Part shown: in pieces, positions 35,078-44,293 of the stretch
How positions within the stretch are numbered: position 1 is the stretch's first letter
Layout: each line of letters opens with the position of its first letter
Assembly: GCA_965227445.1 (NCBI GenBank)
Contig: OZ245751.1
Location: 2,976,001-3,040,000, forward strand
DNA from: DT-110 sp030148525
Lineage (GTDB): Bacteria; Bacteroidota; Bacteroidia; Chitinophagales; Saprospiraceae
Length of the DNA stretch: 64,000 bases
Direction: 5' to 3'
Made by a program: the position numbers and the translations under genes
The notes under the pieces: generated by a model
Databases searched by the model: none
Seen by the model: the letters and a program-made list of their open reading frames with translations, nothing else
Told to the model about the DNA's origin: nothing

Positions 35078-36073
35078 ATGGTACCACTGACCTCTTTTTT
35101 TGATGCTTTTTCCAAAGTCAACGTGCTTGTGGTAGGTGATGTGATGATCGACCGCTACCTGACCGGCCGGGTTAGTCGTGTATCCCCGGAGGCCCCGGTG
35201 CCGGTGGTCCACCTCTCAGACCGGGAAAACCGCCTGGGTGGCGCTGCTAATGTGGCCCTCAACCTGCGTGCCCTGGGTGCTACTCCCTATTTGTGCGGCG
35301 TGGTAGGGGTGGATGACAATGCCGATATCTTTACCTCCTTACTGCCGGAACAAGGGCTTAGCGACCGGGGAATTTACCGTTCGCCGGAACGGGTTACCAC
35401 CGTCAAAACCAGGATACTGGCCAGTAATCAACATCTGCTACGAGTGGATCAGGAAGATAGTCACGACCTGACCGATACCGAGGCCAACGCCTTCCTGGAA
35501 TACGTCCGCAACCTTATCGACCAGCGCGACATCCACGTCATACTTTTTCAGGACTACAATAAAGGAGTCCTTACTCAACGAGTTATCCAGGAATTGATAC
35601 TCGAAGCCATTAAACGAGACATTCCTACCGCAGTTGACCCGAAAGAGAAGAACTTTTGGAGCTATAAACACGTCACCCTCTTTAAGCCCAACCTGAAGGA
35701 GATCAGAGCGCAGGTACCTATGCCCATCGAGCCCACCCTGGAATCCCTGCGTGAAGCCAGTGACTACGTACAGAAACAATTGGGGAATGCGAGCACCATA
35801 ATTACCCTTTCGGAAAAAGGTCTCTATTACAAACACTCGGAAGGCGACGCCATCGTACCTACCCTGGAGCGATCAGTGGCTGATGTCTGCGGAGCGGGCG
35901 ATACGGTGATTAGCATTGTAGCCATGGGCCTCGCCCTGGATTTACCCATTGACCAAATTGCCGTTTTGGCCAATCTGGCCGGCGGGCAAGTATGCGAACG
36001 AGTGGGTGTTGTGCCCGTTAACAGGGAGCAATTACAACGAGAATTTAACCAGCTTATGCAGCTCTCTAAGTGA
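35078..36073 (+). CDS. D-glycero-beta-D-manno-heptose 7-phosphate kinase (PfkB/RfaE domain I)
   Basis: 331 residues from the ATG at 35078; the frame opens at 34973 inside waaA but the added residues are unrelated. The PfkB-family kinase fold shows VVGDVMIDRYL, SPEAPVPVV, LGGAANVALNLRALG and the anion-hole motif DVCGAGDTV near the C-terminus. Bifunctional HldE has an added nucleotidyltransferase domain, which is absent here; a separate gene must supply it. The product feeds ADP-heptose into LPS core. One GCCTTTCGGCAAAA word lies in the waaA-kinase gap (35029-35042). Confidence 0.9.
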   Translation: MVPLTSFFDAFSKVNVLVVGDVMIDRYLTGRVSRVSPEAPVPVVHLSDRENRLGGAANVALNLRALGATPYLCGVVGVDDNADIFTSLLPEQGLSDRGIYRSPERVTTVKTRILASNQHLLRVDQEDSHDLTDTEANAFLEYVRNLIDQRDIHVILFQDYNKGVLTQRVIQELILEAIKRDIPTAVDPKEKNFWSYKHVTLFKPNLKEIRAQVPMPIEPTLESLREASDYVQKQLGNASTIITLSEKGLYYKHSEGDAIVPTLERSVADVCGAGDTVISIVAMGLALDLPIDQIAVLANLAGGQVCERVGVVPVNREQLQREFNQLMQLSK

Positions 36074-36256
36074 GGCAGGGTCCTACTTTTGGAGGTATCG
36101 CTTATTGTCATACAGCTTTCATCCGATCAGTTTTAAGAAAATATTGTGAAAAAATACCTCTACCTTTCCTGCCATTTGATTGCATGAACTACCATTTATA
36201 GTGTTGTCCGTTCAAAAACAGAATGGAATCACGGACTTGACCTTAAAAATGAGAAT

Positions 36257-38020
36257 ATGATCCGTAAGAACATTACACCCTTTTTGCTTGTCTTTGCGGC
36301 TGTGTTTGGAATAGCTCTTTCAGCTTCAGCTCAGTCCTCCCAACCATTTTTCACCGAAACGTTTCCCAGTCAGGCAGATTTTAATGCCAATTGGACCTCG
36401 GGTGGCACCAATGGCGGCTCCGAATCCTGGGAATGGGTTGACGATCCCAGCGGCCTGTTTAACGGTCAACCTGATTTCGCCTCCGAAACGGCTGATAACG
36501 GTTTTGCCCGCTTCAACAGCGATGCCAACGGTGAATTCAACCACGACGTAACCCTGACCATCAACAACCCTATCGATTGCTCCGGCCGCGATATGGTCTT
36601 CATTTCAGTACAAAACCAATATGGCTACTTCTCTAATATTTCCGAAGCTCAGGTCGGAATTAGTACCGACGGCGTAAACTTCGATTACATCACCATTCTG
36701 GAAGATGTGCGTGGTAACGATATATCCGATCCCGTACAAATCGTGGAATTAGATATTTCCGAATTTGCGGCCAACGAGGCACAGGTGTTCATTCAGTTCC
36801 GCTGGGTCGGCAACTTTGAATATACCTGGTCGATCGATGACGTTAAGCTCTTTGAGGAGGACCCACAACTGCAATTTAATCTGACGTTAGAGACGCCCCT
36901 TATCCCCTTCAACTACGCTACACCGCTTTCTCAGGCAGGAGATTTCTTTTTTGGCCACGCCTACCGCAATAACGGTAGCCAATCGGCCATGGATGTAATG
37001 ACCACCCTCGAAATCGAAGGAAATAACGGAGATACGTTTTCTACTACCGAAGCCCTGCAAATGAGTTTCGCCCCAGGTGCTTCCGACACGGTAGGTTATA
37101 CGGAAACCTTTATGCCCTCCGATACCGGAGTGTATGTCTACAGTTATGCCCTCAGCTCAGCCAACCAAGACGAGCAGCCATCGGATAATACTTTTGCTGG
37201 TGACTTCCTCGTCACGGAAAACCTCTTCTCCAAAGATGATGGCCGTGGCCTGGCAGCTACCCAGCCAGCTACTATTGTCGATAACACCTGGGAGATCGGT
37301 AACTACTACGTAATCGAAAATCCCGGCCAGGTGGCAACCGAAGCGATCTTCTCTGTAGCCAGTAACGGAAATTCGCACCAGGGCCAATCCGTCTCCATCC
37401 TGCTGTACCAGATTACAGATAATGGAGACACCCAATTCGACGACGACGATGTTACTGTGGTTGGGTTTGGTTCGTACGAATTCACCGATGAGGTGGGCGG
37501 ACAAGCCGTCAGCGCTCCCCTATTGAATTTTGAAGGAGACACAGCTGTCGCTCTTGAAGAAGGCGCCGAATACCTCCTCATGGTTCAGTACACGCCCGAT
37601 ATGGCCGTTGTATACACTGGTACCCCCTACTTCTACGACGTAGCCACCGTCGTAAAGAACGGCGACTGGTTCCTCGGTGGATTCGGTCCCGAAGTGACCG
37701 CACTGGTCCGTATGCGGGTAGCAGACGAAGATGATGTAACCAGCATTAAAGAGCCCGCCCTGGCCGATAATAAGGTGCAGGTCTTCCCCAACCCGGTGGA
37801 TCGTGAATTGACCGTACAGATCGCCCTCGACGCCGTATCTGCCGAAGTTCAGGTGGAGGTCATGGACGTGAACGGGCGACTGATTCGCCAGCAGCAACTG
37901 GACCAGGTACAACAAGATCAAGTGCGTATCAATACCAGCCAACTGAGCGAAGGTACGTACATGATTCGCGTGCGTACTGCCGAAGGTGTTCGCACCGAGC
38001 GCTTTGTGGTGCAGCATTAA
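36257..38020 (+). CDS. T9SS-secreted protein with jelly-roll-like domain
   Basis: 587 residues. A signal peptide (cleaved near SASAQ) is followed by an MAM/jelly-roll-like domain (about 30-205; TETFPSQADFNANW, GFARFNSDA, FRWVGNFEYTWSIDDVKL). A beta-rich middle (about 210-490) and a T9SS type A sorting domain (about 510-587; VQVFPNPVDRELTVQI, VMDVNGRLIRQQ, GTYMIRVRT) complete it. The protein is acidic, as common for marine Bacteroidota exoproteins. There is no catalytic motif; adhesion or polysaccharide binding is possible. It is a single gene closed by a strong hairpin. Confidence 0.88.
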   Translation: MIRKNITPFLLVFAAVFGIALSASAQSSQPFFTETFPSQADFNANWTSGGTNGGSESWEWVDDPSGLFNGQPDFASETADNGFARFNSDANGEFNHDVTLTINNPIDCSGRDMVFISVQNQYGYFSNISEAQVGISTDGVNFDYITILEDVRGNDISDPVQIVELDISEFAANEAQVFIQFRWVGNFEYTWSIDDVKLFEEDPQLQFNLTLETPLIPFNYATPLSQAGDFFFGHAYRNNGSQSAMDVMTTLEIEGNNGDTFSTTEALQMSFAPGASDTVGYTETFMPSDTGVYVYSYALSSANQDEQPSDNTFAGDFLVTENLFSKDDGRGLAATQPATIVDNTWEIGNYYVIENPGQVATEAIFSVASNGNSHQGQSVSILLYQITDNGDTQFDDDDVTVVGFGSYEFTDEVGGQAVSAPLLNFEGDTAVALEEGAEYLLMVQYTPDMAVVYTGTPYFYDVATVVKNGDWFLGGFGPEVTALVRMRVADEDDVTSIKEPALADNKVQVFPNPVDRELTVQIALDAVSAEVQVEVMDVNGRLIRQQQLDQVQQDQVRINTSQLSEGTYMIRVRTAEGVRTERFVVQH

Positions 38021-38022
38021 AT

Positions 38023-38078
38023 AAAGTTAGGTTAACCGGCTGAGCTGTGGTAACATCTCAGCCGGTTAACCTAACTTT
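38023..38078 (+). terminator. 22-bp perfect stem-loop after T9SS gene
   Basis: AAAGTTAGGTTAACCGGCTG (38023-38042, continuing AG to 38044) pairs perfectly with 38057-38078 around a 12-base loop, starting two bases after the stop. The stem is unusually long. The A and T ends of the stem could serve as the U-tract. Confidence 0.85.
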
Positions 38079-38090
38079 GTATTTAGCAGA

Positions 38091-38243
38091 GGGTATTTGG
38101 TAGTAAGACTTGGTTTGTTCCTTGTACCATCTACCTACTACCCTATACCGAGAGGTTGGGGAAGGGGTATTTTTTATTCCACTTCCATGTCTTATAAAAG
38201 TACTTCCCTCCCTTTTGTGAAGGGAGGGAATGAGGGAGGGTTT
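38091..38243. repeat. Dispersed words: GGTATTTGGTAGTA family and CCCTCCCTTT/AAGGGAGGG family
   Basis: 38091-38160 contains GGTATTTGGTAGTAAGACTT and a partly complementary CTACCTACTACCCTATACC. 38206-38242 contains CCCTCCCTTTTGTGAAGGGA followed by GGGAATGAGGGAGGG. Both families recur elsewhere in the window (39.9, 49.3, 51.6 kb; and 40.1, 51.9, 56.1 kb). Confidence 0.6.
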
Positions 38244-38978
38244 TTAGCTCAGACTATCCCAAATCCGCTTCACCTGCAAATCCCCGAAGCCGTAGATCGC
38301 CTGCGTGCGGCTGAATTCCTGAAAGGCCTTTCCGAAATTATCCTTTCCGTATTCCCGCTGCAATGCTTGCAGAACACGTTGGGGACGTCCCGGCGAACCA
38401 TCAGCCGGAAAACGTTCGATGTGGGCGGCAACGGCAGCCGGTAACATGGGCAGGATCGGCTGCAAAGCTACTGCCAACTGGATCATGGACGAAAAATCCT
38501 GATGCTGATACGCCGGCCACATAGTAGCAAGGGTCGCCAGGTCATCCCGGCTGATTGCAGTGGCATTTTTGAAGGCCGTTCGGAGTTCTTCGGCATTCAT
38601 CCCCCCGAATCCCTTCTGCAGGTCAGCGGAAGGTGTTACCCAGTAAATATTCAGGTCATGTGGCGTGGCATCGAATATCGAGGCCACAAACCAGGCATTT
38701 ACCTGGCAAAACAGGTCATCTTCGAACCATAGGTACACGGTTGCCCCCTCCGGTATGGTGCGCATACGATTAAATTCCCGGATTGTCTTTTCTGCATAAG
38801 AAACCTCATCAACCCGATAAGTCTGAGCCATGTATTTAAGTCGCGTAGAGAATAGTCCCTCGAGCGATATTCCCGTGACCGGCCCGTCAACCAGGCATTC
38901 CCTGGCTACAAGTTTTCGACCGGGAATAGTCGATGGGAATTGCCGGAGCAAAGCATCCCCGTTCAAAATATGGAACAT
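38244..38978 (-). CDS. DUF1835 domain-containing protein
   Basis: 244 residues. The N-terminal DUF1835 motifs are clear: FHILNGDALLRQFP, ARECLVDGPV and VYLWFEDDLFCQVNAWFV. The C-terminal half, about 150-244, is helical. The function is unknown; the family is widespread in Bacteroidota and Firmicutes and likely cytosolic. It is a stand-alone gene, convergent with the T9SS gene, and its 3' end lies within the AAGGGAGGG repeat region. Confidence 0.9.
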   Translation of the reverse strand: MFHILNGDALLRQFPSTIPGRKLVARECLVDGPVTGISLEGLFSTRLKYMAQTYRVDEVSYAEKTIREFNRMRTIPEGATVYLWFEDDLFCQVNAWFVASIFDATPHDLNIYWVTPSADLQKGFGGMNAEELRTAFKNATAISRDDLATLATMWPAYQHQDFSSMIQLAVALQPILPMLPAAVAAHIERFPADGSPGRPQRVLQALQREYGKDNFGKAFQEFSRTQAIYGFGDLQVKRIWDSLS

Positions 38979-39409
38979 ACGTAGGTTTTCATACCATCAG
39001 AAAATACTGCCACTTATCTTGACCGTAGGTGTAAGAAACCCATTCCAGATAGTATACACGGAATCCTATTGGTTACAGATGACTACCCCAATAGCCGGAT
39101 AAATGTTTCAAAATCTGACGGTCATTCAAAATACGAACAAAATCATCCTAATGTACGGTTAGGCGGACTTTGGTCCTTATTTATATCAGGTGTGAGGTGT
39201 GAGGTGTGAGGTTTTAGGTAAGGTTAGAGGTTACCTCAAACCTCATACCTCACACCTGTTAATAACGTTTACGTACCATTTACCCCAAATATGCAACACA
39301 TCCAAAAACGGTAGGCACATAAGTGTAACGCGGTCAATGGTTTACCGTAAAAGTTATGTATTCGCATGAACTGACATCTGATAAAACCCTGTACGCAAAC
39401 TATAATCTC
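38979..39409. repeat. Spacer with GGTGTGA repeat and its complement
   Basis: No gene is seen in the 430 bp. AGGTGTG repeats in tandem at 39187-39211, and its complement CCTCATACCTCACACCTG closes the region at 39241-39258, so 39187-39258 can fold into a hairpin. The rest has no clear feature. A small CCTCAAACCTCATACCTC word like this also occurs near 54.1 kb. Confidence 0.55.
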
Positions 39410-39820
39410 ATGAAAAAGACCACCTTCCTGCTTATGCTTTCCCTGGCCTGTACCATGGGCTGTAGCTTTCTACCGGATGAACCCGGCGAAATATCTATCC
39501 AAACCGATGAACTGAAAGATATTGTCTACGGTACCTGGGATATCAAAGCTGTCTCCGATGCCCAAACCTACGGAGACACCGATTGGCGCGAAATGCCTAA
39601 TCCCTATCCACAGTTTGAATTCTTTGTAGACGGACGGTACGAGTACTCTGCCGATGGCACCATTGTGGAGAAAAAATCGTTCGCAATAGCTGATGAAACT
39701 ATTCAACTTGGTGTACCCGAAGGAACCGTCTGGACGGTTACCGAATATAAAACGAACTACCTCGAACTCGAGCGTGAAACGGAAGACGGAACGGTCAAAA
39801 AGCGCCTGCACCGCCACTAA
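39410..39820 (+). CDS. Small lipoprotein, lipocalin-like
   Basis: 136 residues from the ATG at 39410 (18 codons after an in-frame ATG at 39356), with SPII signal and lipobox CTMGC. The mature part has YGTWDIKAV near its N-terminus and regular beta strands (FEFFVDGRYEYSADGTIVEKKSFAI), as in lipocalin-like domains of Bacteroidota. No function is known. It is stand-alone, and a distant terminator lies at 40048. Confidence 0.82.
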   Translation: MKKTTFLLMLSLACTMGCSFLPDEPGEISIQTDELKDIVYGTWDIKAVSDAQTYGDTDWREMPNPYPQFEFFVDGRYEYSADGTIVEKKSFAIADETIQLGVPEGTVWTVTEYKTNYLELERETEDGTVKKRLHRH

Positions 39821-40273
39821 AAAACGCGAGGTTGGGCGTGAATGATTTCGTAAAGTTCATATAATGATCTCTCGGTACAGAGAATTAGGTATAGGGTAAT
39901 TGGATTAAAGCAAGTCTTACTACCTACAACCCTTTACCAAATACAAACCTTACTAATACGAAATACACAGCAACTGTAAACATAAGGCAGCTGCCCGTAT
40001 GGCGGCTATTTTTCCCACTTCCACAACCCAAACAGGTTAACAAATAGCACCGGAACGAAATCGTTCCGGTGTTTTTATTTTATTAAAACCCTCCCTCTAA
40101 TCCCTCCCTTTGGAAAGGGAGGGAGGATTAACATCCTTATTTGAGTAAAAATATCTCTTAATATCAAGCGGGTTTAGAAAGATCGCCCCTTCCCTTAGCG
40201 CAGCAATAAAGGGAATGGTTAAACCTGCCTACGCACAGCTTCGGCGGCCGGAGTGGGTGGGATGGGTTTTACC
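39821..40273. repeat. Spacer with dispersed words; possible small RNA before the 40048 terminator
   Basis: 453 bp without an evident protein gene. 39911-39950 holds the complement of the GGTATTTGGTAGTAAGACTT family. 39985-40020 has GCAGCTGCCCGTATGGCGGC. A terminator follows at 40048. 40086-40124 has the CCCTCCCTTTGGAAAGGGAG palindrome family. A short transcript ending at 40048 would make sense of a terminator 227 bp from the nearest gene. Confidence 0.45.
40048..40079 (+). terminator. Strong Rho-independent terminator
   Basis: CACCGGAACGA (40048-40058), AA, TCGTTCCGGTG (40061-40071), then TTTTTATTTTATT. The 11-bp stem is perfect. It is 227 bp from the lipoprotein stop. Confidence 0.88.
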
Positions 40274-42994
40274 CTACCCCAAATTAGCTAACGCCTCTTC
40301 CAGGCTTTTTACCTTGGCTTCACCGTCGGCCAGCTTTTGGCGTTCTTTGTCAACTACGGGTGCTGGTGCATTCTGCACGAAGCGCTCGTTGGAGAGTTTC
40401 TTCGACACCTGCTTTACAAAGCCCTGATAGTATTCCAGGTCTTTTTGCAGACGTTTGCGCTCCTCCTCCGTATCGATCTCCTGATTCAGGGTAACGAATA
40501 CCTTTTCACGTCCGGCGAGGAAACTAACGGCATTATCCGGTTCTTCCGCAGTTAAAGCAAGGGATTCCAGATTGGCCATTTTCACGATCATGGGCTCCAG
40601 CCCATCTTTCTCCAACAGCCGGGTGCTGGCCTCCGTTTTTTGCAGGTAACACGGCAAAAGGTCCTTCATCTTAATGCCGTTTTTATTTCGCGTATCCCTG
40701 ACTCCGGCAACGATCGCCTTAGCCTGGTCGATCAGGTTGATCAGATCTTCATCAAAAGCACCCGGCTTGGGGTAGCTGGAAACTACGCAGTCGTCACCTT
40801 CCGCCCGATCCCGCAATTGATGCCAGATCTCCTCGGTAATAAACGGCATATACGGATGCAGCAACGTCATCATCCGCTCCATCAGGCTGATCGCTTGTTC
40901 CCGGGTAGCACGGTCGATGGGGGCCTCGTAATCGGGCTTGATCATCTCGAGGTACCAGGAGCAGAAATCATCCCAAATCAACTTATACAAACTCATCAGG
41001 GCATCCGACAGCCGATAGGTCTCGAAGTGTTCTTCTACCTGTGCGATAGTCTGCTGCAGTTTATGTTCCATCCAGGTGCCCGCCAGTTCGTTAACGGCTC
41101 TGGTGGTAGCATCCTTTGGAGCCTCCGTGACCTCCCATCCTTTGATCAGGCGCAGGGCATTCCACATCTTATTACAGAAGTTACGCCCCTGTTCGCACAG
41201 CTTGGACTCGTTCAGCACTTCCTTGGTCTCCGGATCGAAGGGTGCATCGAAAACGATATCGTTGCCGGCAGCGGCACTCGACATCATGCCGTAGCGTACC
41301 CCATCGGCCCCGTAATTGTCGATAAGCGTCAGAGCATCGGGTGAATTCCCCAGTGACTTACTCATCTTACGGCGACGATTATCCCGGACCATTCCCGTGA
41401 AATAAACGGTATGGAAGGGCTGGCGACCATTTTCCTTAATAAAGTCTGTTCCTAGCAGGTCTTCTGACCACTCGTATCCAGCCATGATCATGCGGGCTAC
41501 CCACAGGAACATAATATCCCAGCCGGTAACCAGTACATTGGTCGGGTAGTAATACTTTAGCTCATCTTGCCGCTCAAAGCCATCGAAAACGGATATCGGC
41601 CACAGCCAGGAAGAAAACCAGGTATCCAGTACATCCTCGTCTTGCTTAAGATCAGCCAGCGTCAGATCTGCATTACCCGTTTTTTCACGGGCTTGCGCCA
41701 GGGCTTCATCGGCGGTTTCAGCTACAAAGAGCTCGTCTTCGTAATACCAAACCGGGATGCGCTGCCCCCACCATAACTGTCGGGATATACACCAGTCGCG
41801 AACGTTATCCTCCTTCAGCCAGCTGTTGTACATATTCCACAGATGCTCCGGGAAGAAGGTTACCTCACCCGACCGAACGGCATCCAGGGCCGTTTTGGCG
41901 AAAGCCTTCATATCCACAAACCACTGCTCCGTCAGGCGCGGCTCAACGACCGCATCGGTACGCTCCGAGCGACCAACTTTATTTTTATAGTCCTCGACCT
42001 TGACCAGGTGGCCCGAGGCTTCCAGATCTTTGGCAATCTTCTTGCGGGCGATGTGGGCGGGTTCGCCAACGTAAAAACCAGCGGCCTCGCTCATGGTCGC
42101 ATCGGCATTCAGGACATCGATCACTTCCAGCCCGTGGCGTTCGCCGATCTCGTTGTCGTTGATATCGTGAGCGGGCGTAATTTTCAGTGCCCCCGTTCCG
42201 AATTCGCGATCCACGTAGGTATCCGCAATGATGGGAACGATTCGCTCCGCCATGGGAACAATGACGTTCTTCCCGTGCAGATGCGCATATCGCTCGTCAT
42301 CCGGGTGGACTGCAACGGCCGTATCCCCCAGGATGGTCTCCGGACGAACCGTGGCAATGGTCAGGTATTCATCCGTACCTTCCACCTGATAGCGGACATG
42401 GTAGAGCGGACTTTGCTCGTCTTTATAGATCACCTCCTCGTTAGACAATACCGTCTGCGCGGCCGGATCCCAGTTGGTCATCCTCAGGCCACGATAGACG
42501 TAGCCTTTTTTGTACAGGTCGACAAACACTTTTAGAACGGCCCTCGTCATGGGCTTCTCCATGGTAAAGCGAGTGCGGTCCCAATCGCAGGAAGCGCCCA
42601 GGCTTTTTAACTGCTCCAGAATCTTTCCGCCGTATTCATCTTTCCAGGCGAAGGCATGCTCCAGGAACTTCTCGCGGCCGATATCGGATTTTTTGATGCC
42701 CTTTTCACGGAGTTGCTTAACGACCTTAGCTTCGGTGGCAATGGATGCGTGATCGGTACCCGGCACCCAGCAGGCATTATAACCTTGCAGGCGAGCCCGA
42801 CGGATCAGAATATCCTGGATCGTGTTGTTCAGCATATGGCCCATGTGCAGGACCCCGGTAACGTTGGGTGGAGGAATGACAATGGTGTATGGCTCGCGAT
42901 CATCCGGTTCAGAGTGAAAGTAGCCTTTCTTCATCCAGTGTTCATACCAGGCGCTCTCTTTTTCCTGGGGATTGTAACGAGTGGACAGTGTCAT
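40274..42994 (-). CDS. valS: Valyl-tRNA synthetase
   Basis: 906 residues from the ATG at 42994 (MTLSTRYNPQEKESAWYEHW); the in-frame ATG at 43057 adds 21 residues with no homologue-like features. Class I signatures are HMGH in PPPNVTGVLHMGHMLNN and KMSKS in RRKMSKSLGNSPD. The CP1 editing domain, the anticodon-binding region and a C-terminal coiled coil (SLEEALANLG at the end) are present, and the length is normal. It charges tRNA-Val in the cytosol. It is a single gene, with a T-rich spacer and no visible T-box. Confidence 0.97.
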   Translation of the reverse strand: MTLSTRYNPQEKESAWYEHWMKKGYFHSEPDDREPYTIVIPPPNVTGVLHMGHMLNNTIQDILIRRARLQGYNACWVPGTDHASIATEAKVVKQLREKGIKKSDIGREKFLEHAFAWKDEYGGKILEQLKSLGASCDWDRTRFTMEKPMTRAVLKVFVDLYKKGYVYRGLRMTNWDPAAQTVLSNEEVIYKDEQSPLYHVRYQVEGTDEYLTIATVRPETILGDTAVAVHPDDERYAHLHGKNVIVPMAERIVPIIADTYVDREFGTGALKITPAHDINDNEIGERHGLEVIDVLNADATMSEAAGFYVGEPAHIARKKIAKDLEASGHLVKVEDYKNKVGRSERTDAVVEPRLTEQWFVDMKAFAKTALDAVRSGEVTFFPEHLWNMYNSWLKEDNVRDWCISRQLWWGQRIPVWYYEDELFVAETADEALAQAREKTGNADLTLADLKQDEDVLDTWFSSWLWPISVFDGFERQDELKYYYPTNVLVTGWDIMFLWVARMIMAGYEWSEDLLGTDFIKENGRQPFHTVYFTGMVRDNRRRKMSKSLGNSPDALTLIDNYGADGVRYGMMSSAAAGNDIVFDAPFDPETKEVLNESKLCEQGRNFCNKMWNALRLIKGWEVTEAPKDATTRAVNELAGTWMEHKLQQTIAQVEEHFETYRLSDALMSLYKLIWDDFCSWYLEMIKPDYEAPIDRATREQAISLMERMMTLLHPYMPFITEEIWHQLRDRAEGDDCVVSSYPKPGAFDEDLINLIDQAKAIVAGVRDTRNKNGIKMKDLLPCYLQKTEASTRLLEKDGLEPMIVKMANLESLALTAEEPDNAVSFLAGREKVFVTLNQEIDTEEERKRLQKDLEYYQGFVKQVSKKLSNERFVQNAPAPVVDKERQKLADGEAKVKSLEEALANLG

Positions 42995-43126
42995 GTGCCG
43001 TTTTGTGTTTTTGTGCAAATTAGCGGATAAGGGTTCCGGAAAGGTTTGGAGTCCCAAACCGATTTGTTGTCGGTATAGTTCCTGAGCGCAAAGATAGCTA
43101 AAATGGCTGTGGCTGCCATAGAATAA

Positions 43127-43894
43127 TTATTGCCGCTCAAGGATAGTCTCCGGAGCCTGATCGAGCAGGGATTTAATATCGGGATCTGATTCGTAGCGTG
43201 AAAAGGGATGAATTCGATATTCCTTATAGGGGTTATAGCCCTGTTCTATGAATAAGCGGTTCATCAGATCGCGCAGCATGGTAGTCACTTTAAATCGGGA
43301 TGGCACAGGTGCATCGGGTCCGGTCAGCAGTGCTTCGACCTGCGGTTTATGGGCGTTGTAGCGTATCAGCACTTCCTTTACATCGGCTTTAGAGACCTCC
43401 ATCAGGGAGGGACGGGCCTTCAGGGCTTTCGCCAAAGAATCCGAAACATACACCCTTCCTTTCAGCCATTGGTAGGGTTGTGGCTTTTTCTGCCCGGCCG
43501 CCAGCGCTGATTCCCAGTCCCGATACGCAGCATCGGTTGGCAGAAAACTCACAATACCGGGATAGTAGGTTCGGTAGTGCAGCACGTTTACCGAAACGGA
43601 ATCGGGATGTATCCGCAATACAAAGTAGCCCACCGGGGTAGCCGTAGTATCCCGGGCCAGAATACGCATGCGGGTGCGATTCGACTGGCCTTTGGGTGGC
43701 TGTAAGGTAAGGGTGTCGGCACCCAGGTCCAGGTTGTCGTAGCGGTACACTTGTACGGCCTGATCGTCAATGTCTATTCGCTCTAATTGATAGATACCTT
43801 CCCGGAACCAGGTACCTTCGATGGTTTGGGCTTTCGCCAAAAAGGATAGGCTGGCCAAAAGGATCAATAGCAAAAATCGAAGACGCATATTCAT
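43127..43894 (-). CDS. Secreted hypothetical protein
   Basis: 255 residues with an N-terminal signal peptide (MRLRFLLLILLASLSFLAKA, then QT). I recognise no domain. The first half has beta-strand character (IEGTWFREGIYQLERIDID); the second has helical segments (DSLAKALKARPSL, TTMLRDLMNRLFIEQGYNPYKEY). The M at position 3 could also be the start. It lies upstream of valS on the same strand with a 132-bp gap. Periplasmic location is inferred from the signal peptide. Confidence 0.75.
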   Translation of the reverse strand: MNMRLRFLLLILLASLSFLAKAQTIEGTWFREGIYQLERIDIDDQAVQVYRYDNLDLGADTLTLQPPKGQSNRTRMRILARDTTATPVGYFVLRIHPDSVSVNVLHYRTYYPGIVSFLPTDAAYRDWESALAAGQKKPQPYQWLKGRVYVSDSLAKALKARPSLMEVSKADVKEVLIRYNAHKPQVEALLTGPDAPVPSRFKVTTMLRDLMNRLFIEQGYNPYKEYRIHPFSRYESDPDIKSLLDQAPETILERQ

Positions 43895-44078
43895 TGTTTT
43901 GGAAGTAAGGTGAGGTGGACGGGCTGAGATGTTGCTTAACCACTGAAAGCCACAGCCTCACGTTGACTATAAGTACAAACCTACCGATTTTGGTGGAAGC
44001 TTACTACTATACCGACAACGAAGTGATTTGCGGCACCAGCACTAAAGTACTGCGCAACAAAACCACTTCGTGTCGAGG

Positions 44079-44132
44079 ATTTGCTCGCGTAAAAAGGTTG
44101 GGCAAAGCCCAATCCATTTCAGAAGCGGTATA
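44079..44132. repeat. REP-like palindromic element, copy 3
   Basis: GCTCGCGTAAAAAGGTTGGG at 44083-44102 matches copy 2 base for base from CTCGCG on, and the right end is AGAAGCGGTATA. The inner right arm is degraded (CCAATCCATTTC). Confidence 0.65.
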
Positions 44133-44192
44133 GCAGCCAAAATGGTAGCGGGAATTTATTGGGTTAATCCGATGGTGATGTTGGGCAATAAT

Positions 44193-44200
44193 TATCTTTG
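44193..44200 (+). promoter_or_regulatory. Candidate -7 promoter box TATCTTTG
   Basis: Exact TAnnTTTG match, 94 bp before the decarboxylase start. No consensus -33 box is evident. Between box and start, CTTGC and GCAAG could form a small leader hairpin. Confidence 0.35.
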
Positions 44201-44293
44201 GCCCCGGGTCTCGGTACGCTTGCACGGAGTTGTGAGGCAAGCATTAGAGACGCAATAGTCCGTATTTTCGAATAAACACCCACTCACGGTTTT

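Larger units (their letters stand above)
43895..44293. repeat. Spacer with REP-like element copy 3 and a promoter box
   Basis: No gene is seen. 44010-44075 holds two facing arms, CGACAACGAAGTG and CCACTTCGTGTCG, with AGCACTAAAGTACTGC between. REP-like copy 3 (44079-44132) keeps AAAAAGGTTGGGC-AAA-GCCCAA and the AAGCGGTATA right end, but the left arm has drifted. A -7 box follows at 44193. Confidence 0.6.
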
